Assembly: GCA_001972305.1 (NCBI GenBank)
Contig: BDDD01000722.1
Location: 139,500-203,499, forward strand
Origin: Cephalotus follicularis
Taxonomy: Eukaryota; Streptophyta; Magnoliopsida; Oxalidales; Cephalotaceae
Reading direction: 5' to 3'
Length of the DNA: 64,000 bases
Shown in pieces: positions 45,180 through 56,711 of the stretch. Made by a program: the position numbers and the translations under genes. Numbering within the stretch: the first letter of the stretch is position 1; each line of letters begins with the position of its first letter. The notes under the pieces were generated by a model. The model was not told where the DNA came from and made no database searches. It worked only from the letters and a program-made list of their open reading frames with translations.

Positions 45180-45846
45180 AAGCGCCTCTAGGATCATTCT
45201 ACTTCTTGTTACCAACACTTTTCTTCCAAAAGAAGGATCACACACCCTCCCCTCCGAGCGCGACCTTAAATTCGTCTCTTGTGTTAAAAACGGAACCCCA
45301 ATTAACCTACCCTATCTTATTGTCAACCATCTTTTGTCTAGGCCAAATCACACTCCATATCCTATGCTTCTCAGTAGGATCATTTCGACTATCCTTGCTT
45401 CATTTAACATAGATATTCCGGATGATGAGCAAAGCATCAAACCTACCCATAAGCAATTGGTGAACAAGGCAGGCCTTAGATTGTGTGGCATTGCATTTGA
45501 GGAAGGAGAGTGGGTCAAGATGAGAGGGAGAGGTAGAGAGCAAGCAAGAGATCAAGAGCATGTTAGGGTTGGGGATGATGATGATGAGGAGGAGGACGAT
45601 CCACAGCAGTATGAGATGCGTCCGAGTGCTGGTCCGAGCAGTAGCAGCAGCAGGCCTACCCTTGATTCTCTTCTGGCCAGAATGGATATTGCCCAAGCTG
45701 ATATGGAGTTTATCAAATGTGAAATGCATCAGTTTCGTGAAGGCCAAGCAAACATTCTTCAAGGTCAAGCGGATCTTCGACAGGGACAAGCGGACATCCT
45801 TCAGTTGCTTCAAAACGCTTTCCCACAGCACCCTCTACCATCTTGA
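45180..45846 (+). pseudogene. Element F extra ORF, N-terminus deleted
   Basis: About 222 codons matching the C-terminal two thirds of B's extra ORF, from ASRIILLLVTNTFLP to the end. Differences are mostly single residues. The C-terminus is complete: after ILQGQADL it continues RQGQADILQLLQ to a stop at 45846, showing what B's premature stop removes. The frame is still open, and the deletion leaves it fused to LTR-derived codons (from about 45127) without a good ATG. The repeated GQA units suggest a coiled coil. Survival of this frame while gag and pol were lost is notable, but may be chance. Confidence 0.8.
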
Positions 45847-46129
45847 GCTTACATATGCATTATCATGTTTTTCTAAGTGTATTTTGGAAACTTTGCTTTT
45901 GTAATATCTTTAGTTGTTTTTGAAGTGTGAAAGACAATGTGAATGACAATATGCTTTTGGTTTATGTATGGAATTACAATGTGTCTCATACTATTACTTT
46001 AATCTTGTGGTTAATGTGATTACTTATAGACTTCAAGTTTTTTTTTTTAATGGAATTGTGCTTCAATCTTAATTGATCTCTCTTATTGCATTGAGTTTAT
46101 TGATAAAATTGTATAGGAATGCTTAAGTT

Positions 46130-46523
46130 GAGGGGGAGCTCTTCAATCCGTGCTATGATTGAGGGGGAGCTTCCACTTCTCTTTTTGTTGTTTGACAAAA
46201 AGGGGGAGAGATATATTATTTTGCACATTGCACATTGCATTCAAATTTATTTTGCACATTGCACATTGCATTGAAATTTATTTTGCACACTGCACATTGC
46301 ATTGAAATTTAAAGGTTGCATATGCTTTTGGGAAATATATTGATAAATATTGCATATTGATGAGATGGTTTGTAATCTTGCTTTGAGCAAGTATATTTTG
46401 TTATGACAAATGCATTGGATATGCCTATATTGGTAAATTTGGACTTTGGAACTATATTGGGTAAAATTTGTCAAGATTTATGCAAAATATGCATGTTTTG
46501 TCAATCATCAAAAAGGGGGAGAT
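46130..46523 (+). promoter_or_regulatory. Element F multiple polypurine tracts
   Basis: GAGGGGGAGC at about 46130 and 46160, AAAAAGGGGGAGAG at about 46198-46210, and AAAAAGGGGGAGAT directly before the 3' LTR (about 46510-46523). Between them (46240-46320) a short ATTTTGCACATTGCACATTG unit is repeated about three times. Confidence 0.85.
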
Positions 46524-47577
46524 TGTTGGCCTTTGCCACCCCGTTTAATTGCATTTACATATGTTATTTTGATGATTAACAAACATAGATTACTTGTGTT
46601 GCATAATTCTTTAAGTTATAACTTCACATACTCACTTGATCTTATGTCCAAAGTTGTGCCAAGAATGTTTATGCAGATACAGGCCATTCCAGCCGACTGG
46701 TGAGCAATCGAGTCGACTGCCAAGGCTAGGAGTCGACTTCCAAAGTTATGTAGTCGACTGCATCTTCAACCAAAACCCAGAATCTACAGGAACAACAATC
46801 CAGTCGACTGACACAGGGATCCAGTCGACTGCCAGGCAAATCCAGTCGACTGTCACAGGGTATAAGTCGACTGCCATGGGTACAATTTCAGGCAGAAGCT
46901 TCTGTAACATTTTACACCCAATCCAGCCGACTGAAGCAGGGGAAAGTCGACTGCCAGGGGGTCCAGTCGACTGCCAGGGAATCCAGCCGACTGCCATCAA
47001 TTGTGCAAAATCATACAGTAGGTTCTGTAACTTCTTAATTAGCCTCAACAGCCAACTGAAGCAGGGCATCAGTCGACTGCCGAGCACACCAGTCGACTGC
47101 CTACAGGATCCAGCCGACTGCCGCACTACCAACGGCTATATTCAAATATACGCGCCATCAATCCAGCTGACTTTACATTACATACACTTGTAGCTTTGTT
47201 TAAAGTGAGCTTCATTGTAAACAAATTCACTACGAATTTGTAATCATTCAAACACTTATTTCACTCATACAAGAGAGGTTGTCTCTTGTATTGCTCGGTT
47301 GGAGCAAAGTTGTAATTCGCTTGGTTGGAGCGAAAGTTGTTGGAGCTCGGTTGGAGTTTCAAGCCCGCATTGGGGCATACTAGTGAAATACTCAAGGGGA
47401 GGCCTTGGGGAGTGGACGTAGGCGGTTTGCCGAACCACTATATATCCGTTTGCAATTCTCTAAACCCTACACTCTTTACATTTCCGCAATTGTGTGTTTG
47501 TGTTTATTGAATTATTTTGTGGTATTATTGCTAGTAATTTTTATAAGTCTATTCACCCCCCCTCTAGACTTCCTACA
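46524..47577 (+). repeat. Element F 3' LTR
   Basis: 1054 bp, shorter than B's LTR because about 200 bp are missing at 47171 (CAGCTGACTTTACATTAC). Palindrome quartets start at 46690/46710/46730/46751, 46801/46822/46843/46864, 46924/46944/46964/46984 and 47049/47070/47090/47111. Promoter block at about 47408-47460. Confidence 0.9.
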
Positions 47578-47906
47578 AGTGTTGATGTAAAGGACATGTA
47601 ATGGTCCATATATTGTGATAAACTACTGTTTTCTCCTTTGAGAGTGTGGTTGTTGAGGGCTGAGCCCAAGATATAAAATGTGTTTTTCTTTACGGGGAGT
47701 TTAGTCCGATAAAAGAATACTTCATGCCAAATTTTTGGGAGATTTTAAGAGTTAGTTTTTATTTGAATTGATTATTCCGCTAGTTTATATGACTGTTTAA
47801 AGTTATAAACTTATAGCACTTTTGAGTATGGATATGAAATGATTGAATGGAAGGTATCTCACGCGTCGGATCATGGGGGTTTACTCTCGTGGTTCGGGGT
47901 GTGACA

Positions 47907-48454
47907 GCTTGGTATCAGAGCTACTCCTATGCTGGATACGCCAGGATAGGGTCCCCGGCTAGTGGAATTGTGATTGATGGATTGAGTTAAAGTGCTGTAT
48001 TTGGAGTTACTTGGAGTAGCGGAATAAGAAGTGTTATATGAAGTATCTTGGAATTATGGTTATGAAAGTTGATAGCTGACTGTTGTCTCTTATACAATGT
48101 GGGATATGGACGGTCAATGCGGAAGAACAGCAAGAGGAGATAGAGCCGGACCGACAACCAGACGGACCCGAGCCAATAGAATTGTTGAAAAGGAAAGTAC
48201 GGCTTAAGAAGTAGAACATGTTACTTCGGCTCAAGAACAGCCTAGAGGTTATTTAATGAGAGATGCATGGCATGATGACCAAATGAATGGAATGGTGCAG
48301 CGACAACCGACTGCAAATTGACGGTAGTTAATGTGAGGCTAAGTTTACTGAGGATAGCACCTCATATGGAAGACAAAGAAGATGGATGACATTGTACCTC
48401 ACATGTTTTAACCTAAGGAATCTCGAGGATGAGATTTCTCTAAGGAGGGGAGGA
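47907..48454 (+). other. Element E interior with gag N-terminal remnant
   Basis: Starts with PBS TGGTATCAGAGC (47910-47921, a full 12-base match to tRNA-iMet). Around 48110-48330 a frame reads MWDMDGQCGRTARG and TTRRTRANRIVEKE, with a stop soon after, then DAWHDDQMNGMVQRQ; this looks like the Arg-rich start of a gypsy gag, not a functional gene. It ends with the polypurine tract AAGGAGGGGAGGA. Confidence 0.7.
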
Positions 48455-51400
48455 TGTAATGCCCCGGATATATACACATGTATATAATATTATGTAAAAA
48501 AAAAAAAACAGGCGCATAACACAAGTGTGTTATGCGCCGGGCACATCACACTTGCGCCAAAGAAACAGAGAGGACACGAGAGAGACACGGGAGAGAGAGA
48601 ACCAGAGAGCGGGAGAGAGAGAGGCGCCGGAGAAGATGACGACGCCGGCGAGCGGACGACGCCGGCGAGCGAACGACGCAGGTCCTGCACTGCCAACGGT
48701 AAGCTCCTTCCTTCTTCTCTCTTTTCTTTTCTTTCCTCTGTCGCCTGACGCCTTGCCACTGCCGTGCGTTCCACCGCCGGTTAGTGTCATGAGAAGGTCC
48801 GGTCTTCACCTAGGAGGTCGGCTACACCTATATCAGTGGCTGATTTGGCCCCATTCGGTCGAAAACAGCCGGATTCGAACTGACGAGTTGACTCAGTGAA
48901 GCCAACTCGCTGCCGCCTTTGACCGCGCGCTTAGCGCCGAGTCACAGCGAGTCTCGGTTACCAATGGACTGATTGAAGGATTTTAAGGTCGGTTATGGCA
49001 TTTTTTAGTGTTGACCGGAGTTGTGGTTGACCGCCGAGTTAACTCAGTGAGTTGAACTCACTGCCGGCCGTGACTGGGAGTTTCGGCAAAGATTCACGGC
49101 GAGTTAAGGGTGGAGACACCTTAAGCAGACTGTTTTGTGACACTTTTGTGAAGTGGGCAGAATTGTGGATGTCCGGTAAGTCAACTCAGTGAGTTGACTC
49201 GCTGTCGGCTGTGATTGCGTGATTCACGGCGAGTCGCGGTTATCAATGTGTAGATCGTAACGGAATGTGTGATTGTTATTACAGCGATGCTGAAAGAGAA
49301 ATAGAGCTCTGTTAACACCAGATGGAGCTGTGATCGTGATCGCGAGTGAAGCTTAGAGGAGGAGGCAGCTAGTCGATTCCACTGTAAGTCCTCCCGACTC
49401 GCAAGCTCAACTGTTAACAGGTAGGTATACATATGCTCCAACGGTACATGCTCAGATTAATGTTGGCTTGATCCCATTTGTATACGCCGATATGGGACGG
49501 TAGTATACGAATGGTATATTACTAGAGTACAGTTATACTAGTTTACTTGCATTGCATTTTGAATGGATTGTATGGACATGACTGTTCATTGATGATTGTA
49601 TGCTAAATTGATTGTTATGGTTATGCATGATTACTGATTACATGGTTTAATGAACTGTATACGGGCATAATGGACTAAATGGAGAACTGAGAGAAGTTGA
49701 GCTTCTGCCTTCTCTCAATTCAAGGGTTATGATATTGGAAATGGATTATGGGTTATGGCTATTGTATGGATTGATCGATTGTATTGCATGAGGCTAAATA
49801 AGATAACCCATTCATGACCCTCATGACAATGTTACCCCACATCGTGAGAGGATCGATATGGATAGTATTTATCCCACATCGTGGGAGGACCGATATGGAC
49901 AATGTTACCCCACATCGTGGGAGGGTCGATATGGATAATGCTTGCCCCACATCGTGGGAGGACCGATATGGACGGTATGGTATGGATATGGTATACATGG
50001 ACCTACGGTATGCACGGTGTGGTCAGTGTCATCTCAGCCCTATTCGTCTATGACACTGAGAGTGCGTAGATTATGGAATGGACCTTATGGATCATTATGG
50101 AATGTATCGTTATCGAATCGTATCGTACCGCATCGTTATCATATCGTTATGGATCATATCGATATCGTATCATTATAGAGCGTATAGTTATCGTATCGAA
50201 TCGTTATAGTATCGCATCGTTATAGATCATATCGGTATCGGTATCGGACCAGGACCTTCGGGAACTGGGTAATCATATCATTATCGGACCAGGACCTTCG
50301 GGAACTGGGTAATCGTATTGTTATCGGACCAGGACCTTCGCGAACTGGGTAATCGTATCGTTATCGGACTAGGACTTTCAGTAACTAGTATATCGGACCA
50401 GGACCTTCGAGGAACTGGGAATCATATCGAATTGTTATCGAATCGTATCGTATCGTTATCGAATCGTATTGTATTGTTATAGATTGTATCGTATCGTTAT
50501 CGAATTGTTATGCATCGAATCGTTAGGGATTGTAAACGGTTATGGACCGTTATCGGATATGGAACGTAAATGGATGTGAATTGTAACCGGATATGGACCA
50601 TAAACGGTTATGGTTATTGAGGGCAACAGTTATGGCTACGGATGGATACGATATGGTTATGGACTGTATTGTTATGGATCGTGATGGTCCTGATTGTTAT
50701 GGTATGGCTATACTATGGTTACGGTAGGACCATGGTATGTATCCCTAGATGGTTGCTGTTGATCCTATTCTTATACGCTGGTATGGGGCGGTTGTATACG
50801 AATGGTAGATCACTAGCGTATGTGAATCTAGGGGAATGGTTGTAGTGGGCTAGAACCTTTGGGGTCTGAAGATTGGCTTGTTAAAGAGCGATGATTGATT
50901 TGATCCCATTCCTATACGCCGGTATGGGACGGTCGTGTACGAATGGTAGATCGTATGTTCTATTGGTCTCTAGGTTATGGTGCATGACATTTATATTATG
51001 AGTTACATTGCTATGAATTGGCATTCATGCATATCTTGTCATGCATATATCTCACATATTGTACACATATCTGCTGCACTTCTATATGCTCATTGCATAT
51101 GTATATCCTACACAACCTTCGGGTTGCTGACCCATTGCATTGTATTGTAATGTAATGGGTCAGGTTCAGGTCCAGGTGACGCGCAACAGTGACTAGCCAG
51201 GTTAAATCGCAGGGTAAGGTTCTACATATCCTCCGACCTACTTTGTATAAATGTGATATTGTAAAAGAACAAATATTGGAGTATGGATGTATTTCTGGTT
51301 ATTGTATAAGAGACAAATCTAAAGTTGAAATAGAGATATGTTTTATATTCAGCTATTGACCTGCCGGCTTGTGGCAGTGCTTGTTTAATATGAGTGTTGA

Positions 51401-52026
51401 TGTAAAGGACATGGAATGGTCCATATATTGTGATAAACTGTTGTTTCCTCTTTCGGGAGTGTGGTTGTTGAGGGCTGAGCCCAAGATATAAAATGTGTTT
51501 TTCTTTACAGGGAGTTTAGTCCGATAAGAATCAGTACATGAAATTTTAATGAATTTGAAAGAAATTGTATTGAGAAGCAATTTCTATGGATAAATTAATT
51601 AATTCAATTTTTAATTGAAATATCCAATGTCCAATTTATTCATTCACAAAAATTGATTAATCAAATTATTTTGGTAAGTCAAAATGAAATGTTAAAGAGA
51701 GAATTTATCTTTCGATATTTCCTTAACGAAATTGACGATATAAAATAAAACGAAGTTACTTTTTCTTAAATAATAAACCTATAAAAAAAACACAAACTAT
51801 CCAAAAAGTTAGTATCAAGTAAAAAAAAAGAGCATATTTGTTCATGCCAAAATTTCGGGAGATTTTAAGAGTTAGTTTTTATTTGAATTGATTATTTCGC
51901 TAGTGTATATGACTGTTTAAAGTTATAAACTTATAGCACTTTTGAGTATGGATATGAAATGACTGAATGGAAGGTATCTCACGCGTCGGATCATGGGGGT
52001 TTACTCTCGTGGTTCGGGGCGTGACA
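48455..52026 (+). repeat. Element E 3' LTR
   Basis: 3572 bp. Hairpin at 48510-48537, shorter VNTR arrays (4 and 5 copies), and an AT-rich segment of about 310 bp (about 51527-51840) that the 5' LTR lacks: there CCGATAAAAGAATACTTCATGCC is continuous. Ends ...GGGGCGTGACA. Confidence 0.9.
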
Positions 52027-52727
52027 GTCTCACTCAACAACCCATTCTAGACAATAAGTATGCCGGGGAGGGAGATGAACACGTACTGTTACCTTGCTGG
52101 GAAGTGACTGATCACTCAAAAGGAACTCAGCACTACTGCTCGGGAAAAACTGTCCACTCACAAGGAATGGCTTACATAAAACGCTAGGGAAGCAATTCCC
52201 GACTACACTCACTTGCTGTGCTGAAACTGAAAATGAAGATTTTCAAGAAATAACATGAACAAAATAACTATATAGGAAAGGATGTCCCACTCAAAGTTCT
52301 TTGCTACTTTCTCTGGCTACAACTTTTCTTCTTCCTCGTTATCTGACTCTTTGTCTTGCTGAGCTCGAAAGGCCTTAAACTACTACTGTCCTTCCGCTCG
52401 AGGAAAGGGAAAGAAAGAAAAAGGAAACTAGAACTCTCTCTCTCACCCCTCTAACTTTCTGAACCTAGAACTTTGTCACCCTTCTATCTCAACATGCTAT
52501 AACGCTGAAAACTCCTTACTGCATCATCATTACCTTGGAACTTGGAAACTTCTCTTGGAAGCTTTGCACTTAGCCCCCCTAAAACATCTACTATTTAGCC
52601 TTAAACCCTTGGGCCTCCTTAACATAATATTTTAGCCTCTAAACTTAAATGAGTCCTTCATAGAAAATCCTCTTACATCTCAATTATTTCTTTATCTCCA
52701 TAGAAAGAAAATATACAGGGCGTTACA
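52027..52727 (-). repeat. Element D 3' LTR, piece 3 (LTR start)
   Basis: Minus-strand TGTAACGCCCTGTATATTTTC begins at 52727, directly after the polypurine tract AATGTGGGGAGAT (52728-52740). Pairs with 56010-56711 of the 5' LTR. Confidence 0.87.
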
Positions 52728-52759
52728 ATCTCCCCACATTAAGAAATTTTGTCCTCAAA

Positions 52760-54229
52760 ATTTGGCATATCTGTCTACTGAGAAATCTATTCTATCATCT
52801 CCCGACTTCTCTGGGGTACTACTCAACTTATGACTTTTGATATAACTCAACTTACTTACATACCAAAAGGAAAAACTTATAAACGCATAACCTCACCTGG
52901 TGCTATCTCGGGAGCTGTCATGTCTTCTCCTTTTATCAGAGAGTAAACCCTCGTTGTAGGCCCTAGTTGGCCTAAAGGTCTGCTACCACTAGCTTTGGCG
53001 GTACTGGACTGGGGTGCTGAAAAATTCATTCTCGGTACTCCTGATTGCTAACTTGGCCGGGTTACTCCACTGCTTGTAGTCTGCCTCTCTACCGGTGCTA
53101 CCACTGGCGTCAGTGCTTCACTAAGGGATTGCTTAGGGCAATCTCTCTTTATATGCCCGACCTCGCCACATCTGTAGCATCCAGAACTTCCTTTCTTGCA
53201 TTCTCCATAATGGAACTTACTACAAACTTCACATTGAGGCGGTTTGTTGCCCTGATAAGAACTCCCTTGTACATTACTGGTAACCAGAGCAGTCTACGTC
53301 TGCTGAGATGCTCCACCTCTCGAGTTGCTAGAGAATTGAGGTCCCCACTGTTTCTGAGTCTTGGAAGGATTCTCCACTTGCTCGGACTGGTACGCTGATC
53401 TTTTCCGACCTTTCTCTTGTTGCACCCTCTGGTCTACCACTCAACTCTACTCTCTTGGCGGATTCTACCAGGTCGCCAAAAACATACCACTGGGTGACGA
53501 TACCATATGCCTCATCTTGGGTCTTAACCCTTCTAAGAACTTTTGACATCGCTCTTCTTGGTCTGCCACTAAAGCCGGAGCGAAATGTGACAACTCCATG
53601 AATCGGTACTCATACTGGGACACGGATCCATTACCTTGCCGCAAATGAAGAAATTCTCTTCTCTTCTCCTAAATGTAGGTGGGTGGAAAGAAGTACTGTC
53701 GAAACTCCTTCTTAAACTTCTCCTACGAGATCTCTGTCAAGTTCTCATTCCGAGCTACTAAAGTTTCCCACCATCTACGTGTACCCTTTTCCAGAAAGAA
53801 GGACGCATTTCTTACTCTTGAATCATCTGCTATCTCTAGCCGTTCGAAGATCTCTTCTAGGTGGCTCAACCATACATCTTCATCCGCTGGGTCTCCTGTT
53901 CCCTCAAACGATGTTGCACCTAAACGTTGCATGCGTTCTAAGGGTTGGGGTTGAGGTCTAACCAATCCCATGGTCTGAGACCACATCGTTGTTTCTTGCA
54001 TTACTTCCAGAGGTCAGCTAACGGGTACTGGAGGAGGCATACGTGCGGCTGATTGCGCTGCTGGAATATGCTCCCCTGGTACCTACTGGGCCTCCTGTCC
54101 TTCTACTCCCGTATTCGCTTGCTCTTACGATTCCACTATAGGTACCTCTTGCTCCACTGTCTGCCTGGGGATTGCTCTACCTCTACCTCTGCCTCTACCA
54201 CGACCTGAACTACGAGTTCGAGGTGGCAT
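52760..54229 (-). pseudogene. Element D gag (gypsy type), broken
   Basis: ATG at 54229 (MPPRTRSSGRGRGRGRGR). Parallel to element G's gag: LVRPQPQPLERMQRLG, WLSHLEEIFERLEIADD, RRWWETLVARNENLTEIS, FRQYFFPPTY, LRPKMRHMV, and a knuckle reading CYRCGEVGHIKRDCP near 53130-53175. Several stops (for example at about 54125, 53722 and 53690) and a shift around 53540 inactivate it. No protease, integrase or RT follows before the polypurine tract at 52740. It lies on the opposite strand to G's gag and the two are clearly paralogous. Confidence 0.85.
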
Positions 54230-54373
54230 CTTCTTCTACAACAACATGCTAGCGTATCACGATATCGTCGCAATCTATATGCAATGCATGTAATGCAATC
54301 CCAACATGTTACCCCACTAACTACCTTAAAGAACCACAAGGAAATCTCAAACATATCTCTCTAATACCATAAA

Positions 54374-56711
54374 TGTGACAACTGACCCTGACGAGGGTCC
54401 TCGGACTTCAACGAAGCCAGTCGGCGTAGTGGCATCCAGTCCCGAGAAGAGCCTTGTGCCCTCACCAGGACGGGGCGTCACACTACTGCTGCTGAGCTCT
54501 CAAAATCTATCTTAACTTAATCGTCTTAAAGCTTAGCTTAACATAAAACTTCTTCTCGGGTGACATAAAAGGGAAAATATAAAAGATATAAAACTTCCCG
54601 ATGACACACTTCAACCATGGGCTTCCCTCCTATTCCCTTCTCTCAAGAGCTTCTTATATACATAACCCTTACTCGAGCACCAAAACGCACAGCATAACTA
54701 ACTTAAAACACTGTAGCACTAGAAAAACAATATTTTAATCTGTCGCACAAAACCTTGAGGTCGGTCTCGGACCTCTCTTCCTTTATCTCTTGACACTCCC
54801 ATCCGAGGACCCGACTTCAAGCTACACATACATATATATATCCATCCGAGGACTCCCTGGCTCCTCGGATGTAACTACTAACATAAAGAAAACTACTAAC
54901 ATATACATTACACAACATCTAGTCCTCGGACTACAAACAACCACTGCTTTCTTCATTCATCAAAAAGAATCAACATAAGATTTCTTGCTTCAACATAACA
55001 TATTACAAAACATATCTATTCTCAGGTACTCCACAAAAGAAAAGAAAGATAGAGAAACCCAAAAAGAATGCCCAATGCAATGCATGATGGACGCCCGAGC
55101 TACTTCCCGAGGTGCCGAGCATAAAAACTACCTTTCCTTATGCTTTCTACTACTGGTCTGGAGGATCTCCTCATGCTGGCTGGTCAGCAAAATAATCGGT
55201 GAGGGGATTAGTCAAACTGACTAAGTGAATGAGAACAAAAACATCCTCTGATGCATTCCTTTAAGATGAATGCGCTAAATAAAACATACCATGAACATGA
55301 ATAAATATCCCAACTGGGGAAAATTAGCTGTAAACAAACATATATGTCATGTAAACAAACCTATATGTCATGGCGTACAATAAGGAAACGCTCGAAGTAC
55401 TTTGAAAGACTTATTCTTTTCTCTGCGTAGTTGATACTCTAGAGTGCTCATGAAAACTGAATAAAACTTAAGATTTCAACTGTTAGCAAGAATACTCTGA
55501 AAAGTCCGACTAGGCCAAAATGCTAAGAAGGACGAGAACTGATCTTGGGGCTTACTTTTCTTTTCTTTCATTGCTTATACATATATATAGGTGCCAACTT
55601 ATAGCGGCCTGAGCTGATGGTGAGCTGATCTCGGCCTAAGCTGTAAACTGGTAACTTGCCTGCCGAGAACCATAGTTCTCCTCTGTACTTGCTTATCTTT
55701 GTTTATTTTCTTTCTTATCTAAACTGAGTACTGATTTCCGAGGACGAAGGTCCTCCTCTAGAAAACTTATTGAAAGGCTCTATGCTCTACTATCTGGTAA
55801 CTTAGCCCTGCTGTACTCACTTCGTTATGCTATCCTTGACAATAGCATAAGCAGATCCAGGTATGGAACCCGGGGGCAGTCTCGCCCGACTTCCCATTAT
55901 AGACAATGAGAAAATCGAGGAGGTTGGAGCTATGTACATATGTGCTCTGCTGCACTATACACCGTCATAGACAACAGTGTAAAGGAGATCCAAGTATGGA
56001 ACACGGGGCCAGTCTCACTCAACAACCCATTCTAGACAATGAGTATGCCGAGGAGGGGATGAACACGTGTTGTTACCTTACTGGGAAGTGACTGATCACT
56101 CAAAAAGAACTGAGCACTGCTGCTCAGGAAAAAATCTCCACTAACAAGGAATGACTTACATAAAACGCTAGGGAAGCAATTCCCAACTACACTCACTTGC
56201 TGTGCTGAAACTGAAAATGAAGATTTTCAAGAAATAACATGAACAAAATAACTATATAGGAAAGGATGTCCCACTCACAGTTCTTTGATGCTTTCTCTGG
56301 TGACAACTTTTCTTCTTCCTCATTGCCTGACTCTTCGTCTTGCTGAGCTCGAAAAGCCTTAAACTACTACTATCCTTTCGCTTGAGGAAAGGGAAAGAAA
56401 GAGAAAGGAAACTAGAACTCTCTCTCTTACTCCTCTAACTTGCTGAACCTAGAACTCTGTCACCCTTCTATCTCAACATGCTATAACGCTGAAAACTCCT
56501 TACTATATCATCATTACCTTGAAACTTGAAAACTTCTCTTGGAAACTTTGCACTTAGCCCCCCTAAAACATCTACTATTTAGCCTTAAACCCTTGGACCT
56601 CTTTAACACAATCTTTTAGCCTCTAAACTTAAATGAGCCCTTCATAGAAAATATTCTTACATCTTAATTATTTCTTTATCTCCATAGAAAGAAAATATAC
56701 GGGGTGTTACA
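54374..56711 (-). repeat. Element D 5' LTR
   Basis: 2338 bp, minus-strand TGTAACACCCCGTATATTTTC at 56711 to ...CAGTTGTCACA at 54374. PBS TGGTATTAGAGAGA at 54356-54369 is four bases inside. It serves as the reference for the three 3' LTR pieces. Confidence 0.9.

Larger units (their letters stand above)
44381..47577 (+). mobile_element. Element F: internally deleted Sirevirus related to B
   Basis: Perfect target duplication AGTGT at 44376-44380 and 47578-47582. Ends TGTTGGCCTTTGCC and CTTCCTACA. It retains a partial 5' LTR (44381-45179), most of the extra ORF, the polypurine tracts and a 3' LTR (46524-47577). All of gag, pol, the primer site and the LTR 3' end are gone: LTR sequence joins the extra ORF at about 45180. 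By eye the two LTRs differ at only about ten sites over some 640 bp, so it is fairly young. Confidence 0.92.
41002..47906 (+). repeat. Element E 5' LTR, interrupted by element F
   Basis: Two pieces, 41002-44380 and 47583-47906 (F plus one AGTGT copy between). It holds the hairpin at 41055-41082, three degenerate repeats of about 130 bp (41397-41800), VNTR arrays at 42370-42805 and 43111-43405, a TATCG-rich stretch at 42930-43530, and three copies of a hairpin-like 50-mer (near 42000, 43748 and 43898). Not coding: the short frames here are translations of the repeats. Confidence 0.9.
41002..52026 (+). mobile_element. Element E: giant-LTR, near-empty gypsy-type element
   Basis: Perfect target duplication GTCTC at 40997-41001 and 52027-52031. 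LTRs start TGTAATGCCCCGG and end GTGACA. PBS 47910-47921, interior only 47907-48454 (548 bp), 3' LTR 48455-52026 (3572 bp). The 5' LTR is about 3.7 kb once element F is removed. The 3' interior end (AATCTCGAGGATGAGATTTC then AAGGAGGGGAGGA) is the sequence typical before the 3' LTR of Tekay/Del-like chromoviruses, so E is probably a non-autonomous derivative of that lineage. Confidence 0.92.
32345..56711 (-). mobile_element. Element D: gag-only gypsy element carrying nested G and E
   Basis: Target duplication CCTCA at 32340-32344 and 56712-56716. Minus-strand ends are TGTAACACC (56711) and ...GTCGTCACA (32345). 5' LTR 54374-56711, PBS 54356-54369 (TGGTATTAGAGAGA, near the tRNA-iMet site), broken gag, polypurine tract (TGTGGGGAGAT) and 3' LTR starting at 52727. 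The 3' LTR is split in three by G and E. With inserts removed, D is about 6.4 kb with LTRs of about 2.3-2.4 kb and an interior of about 1.6 kb holding gag only. Confidence 0.9.
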
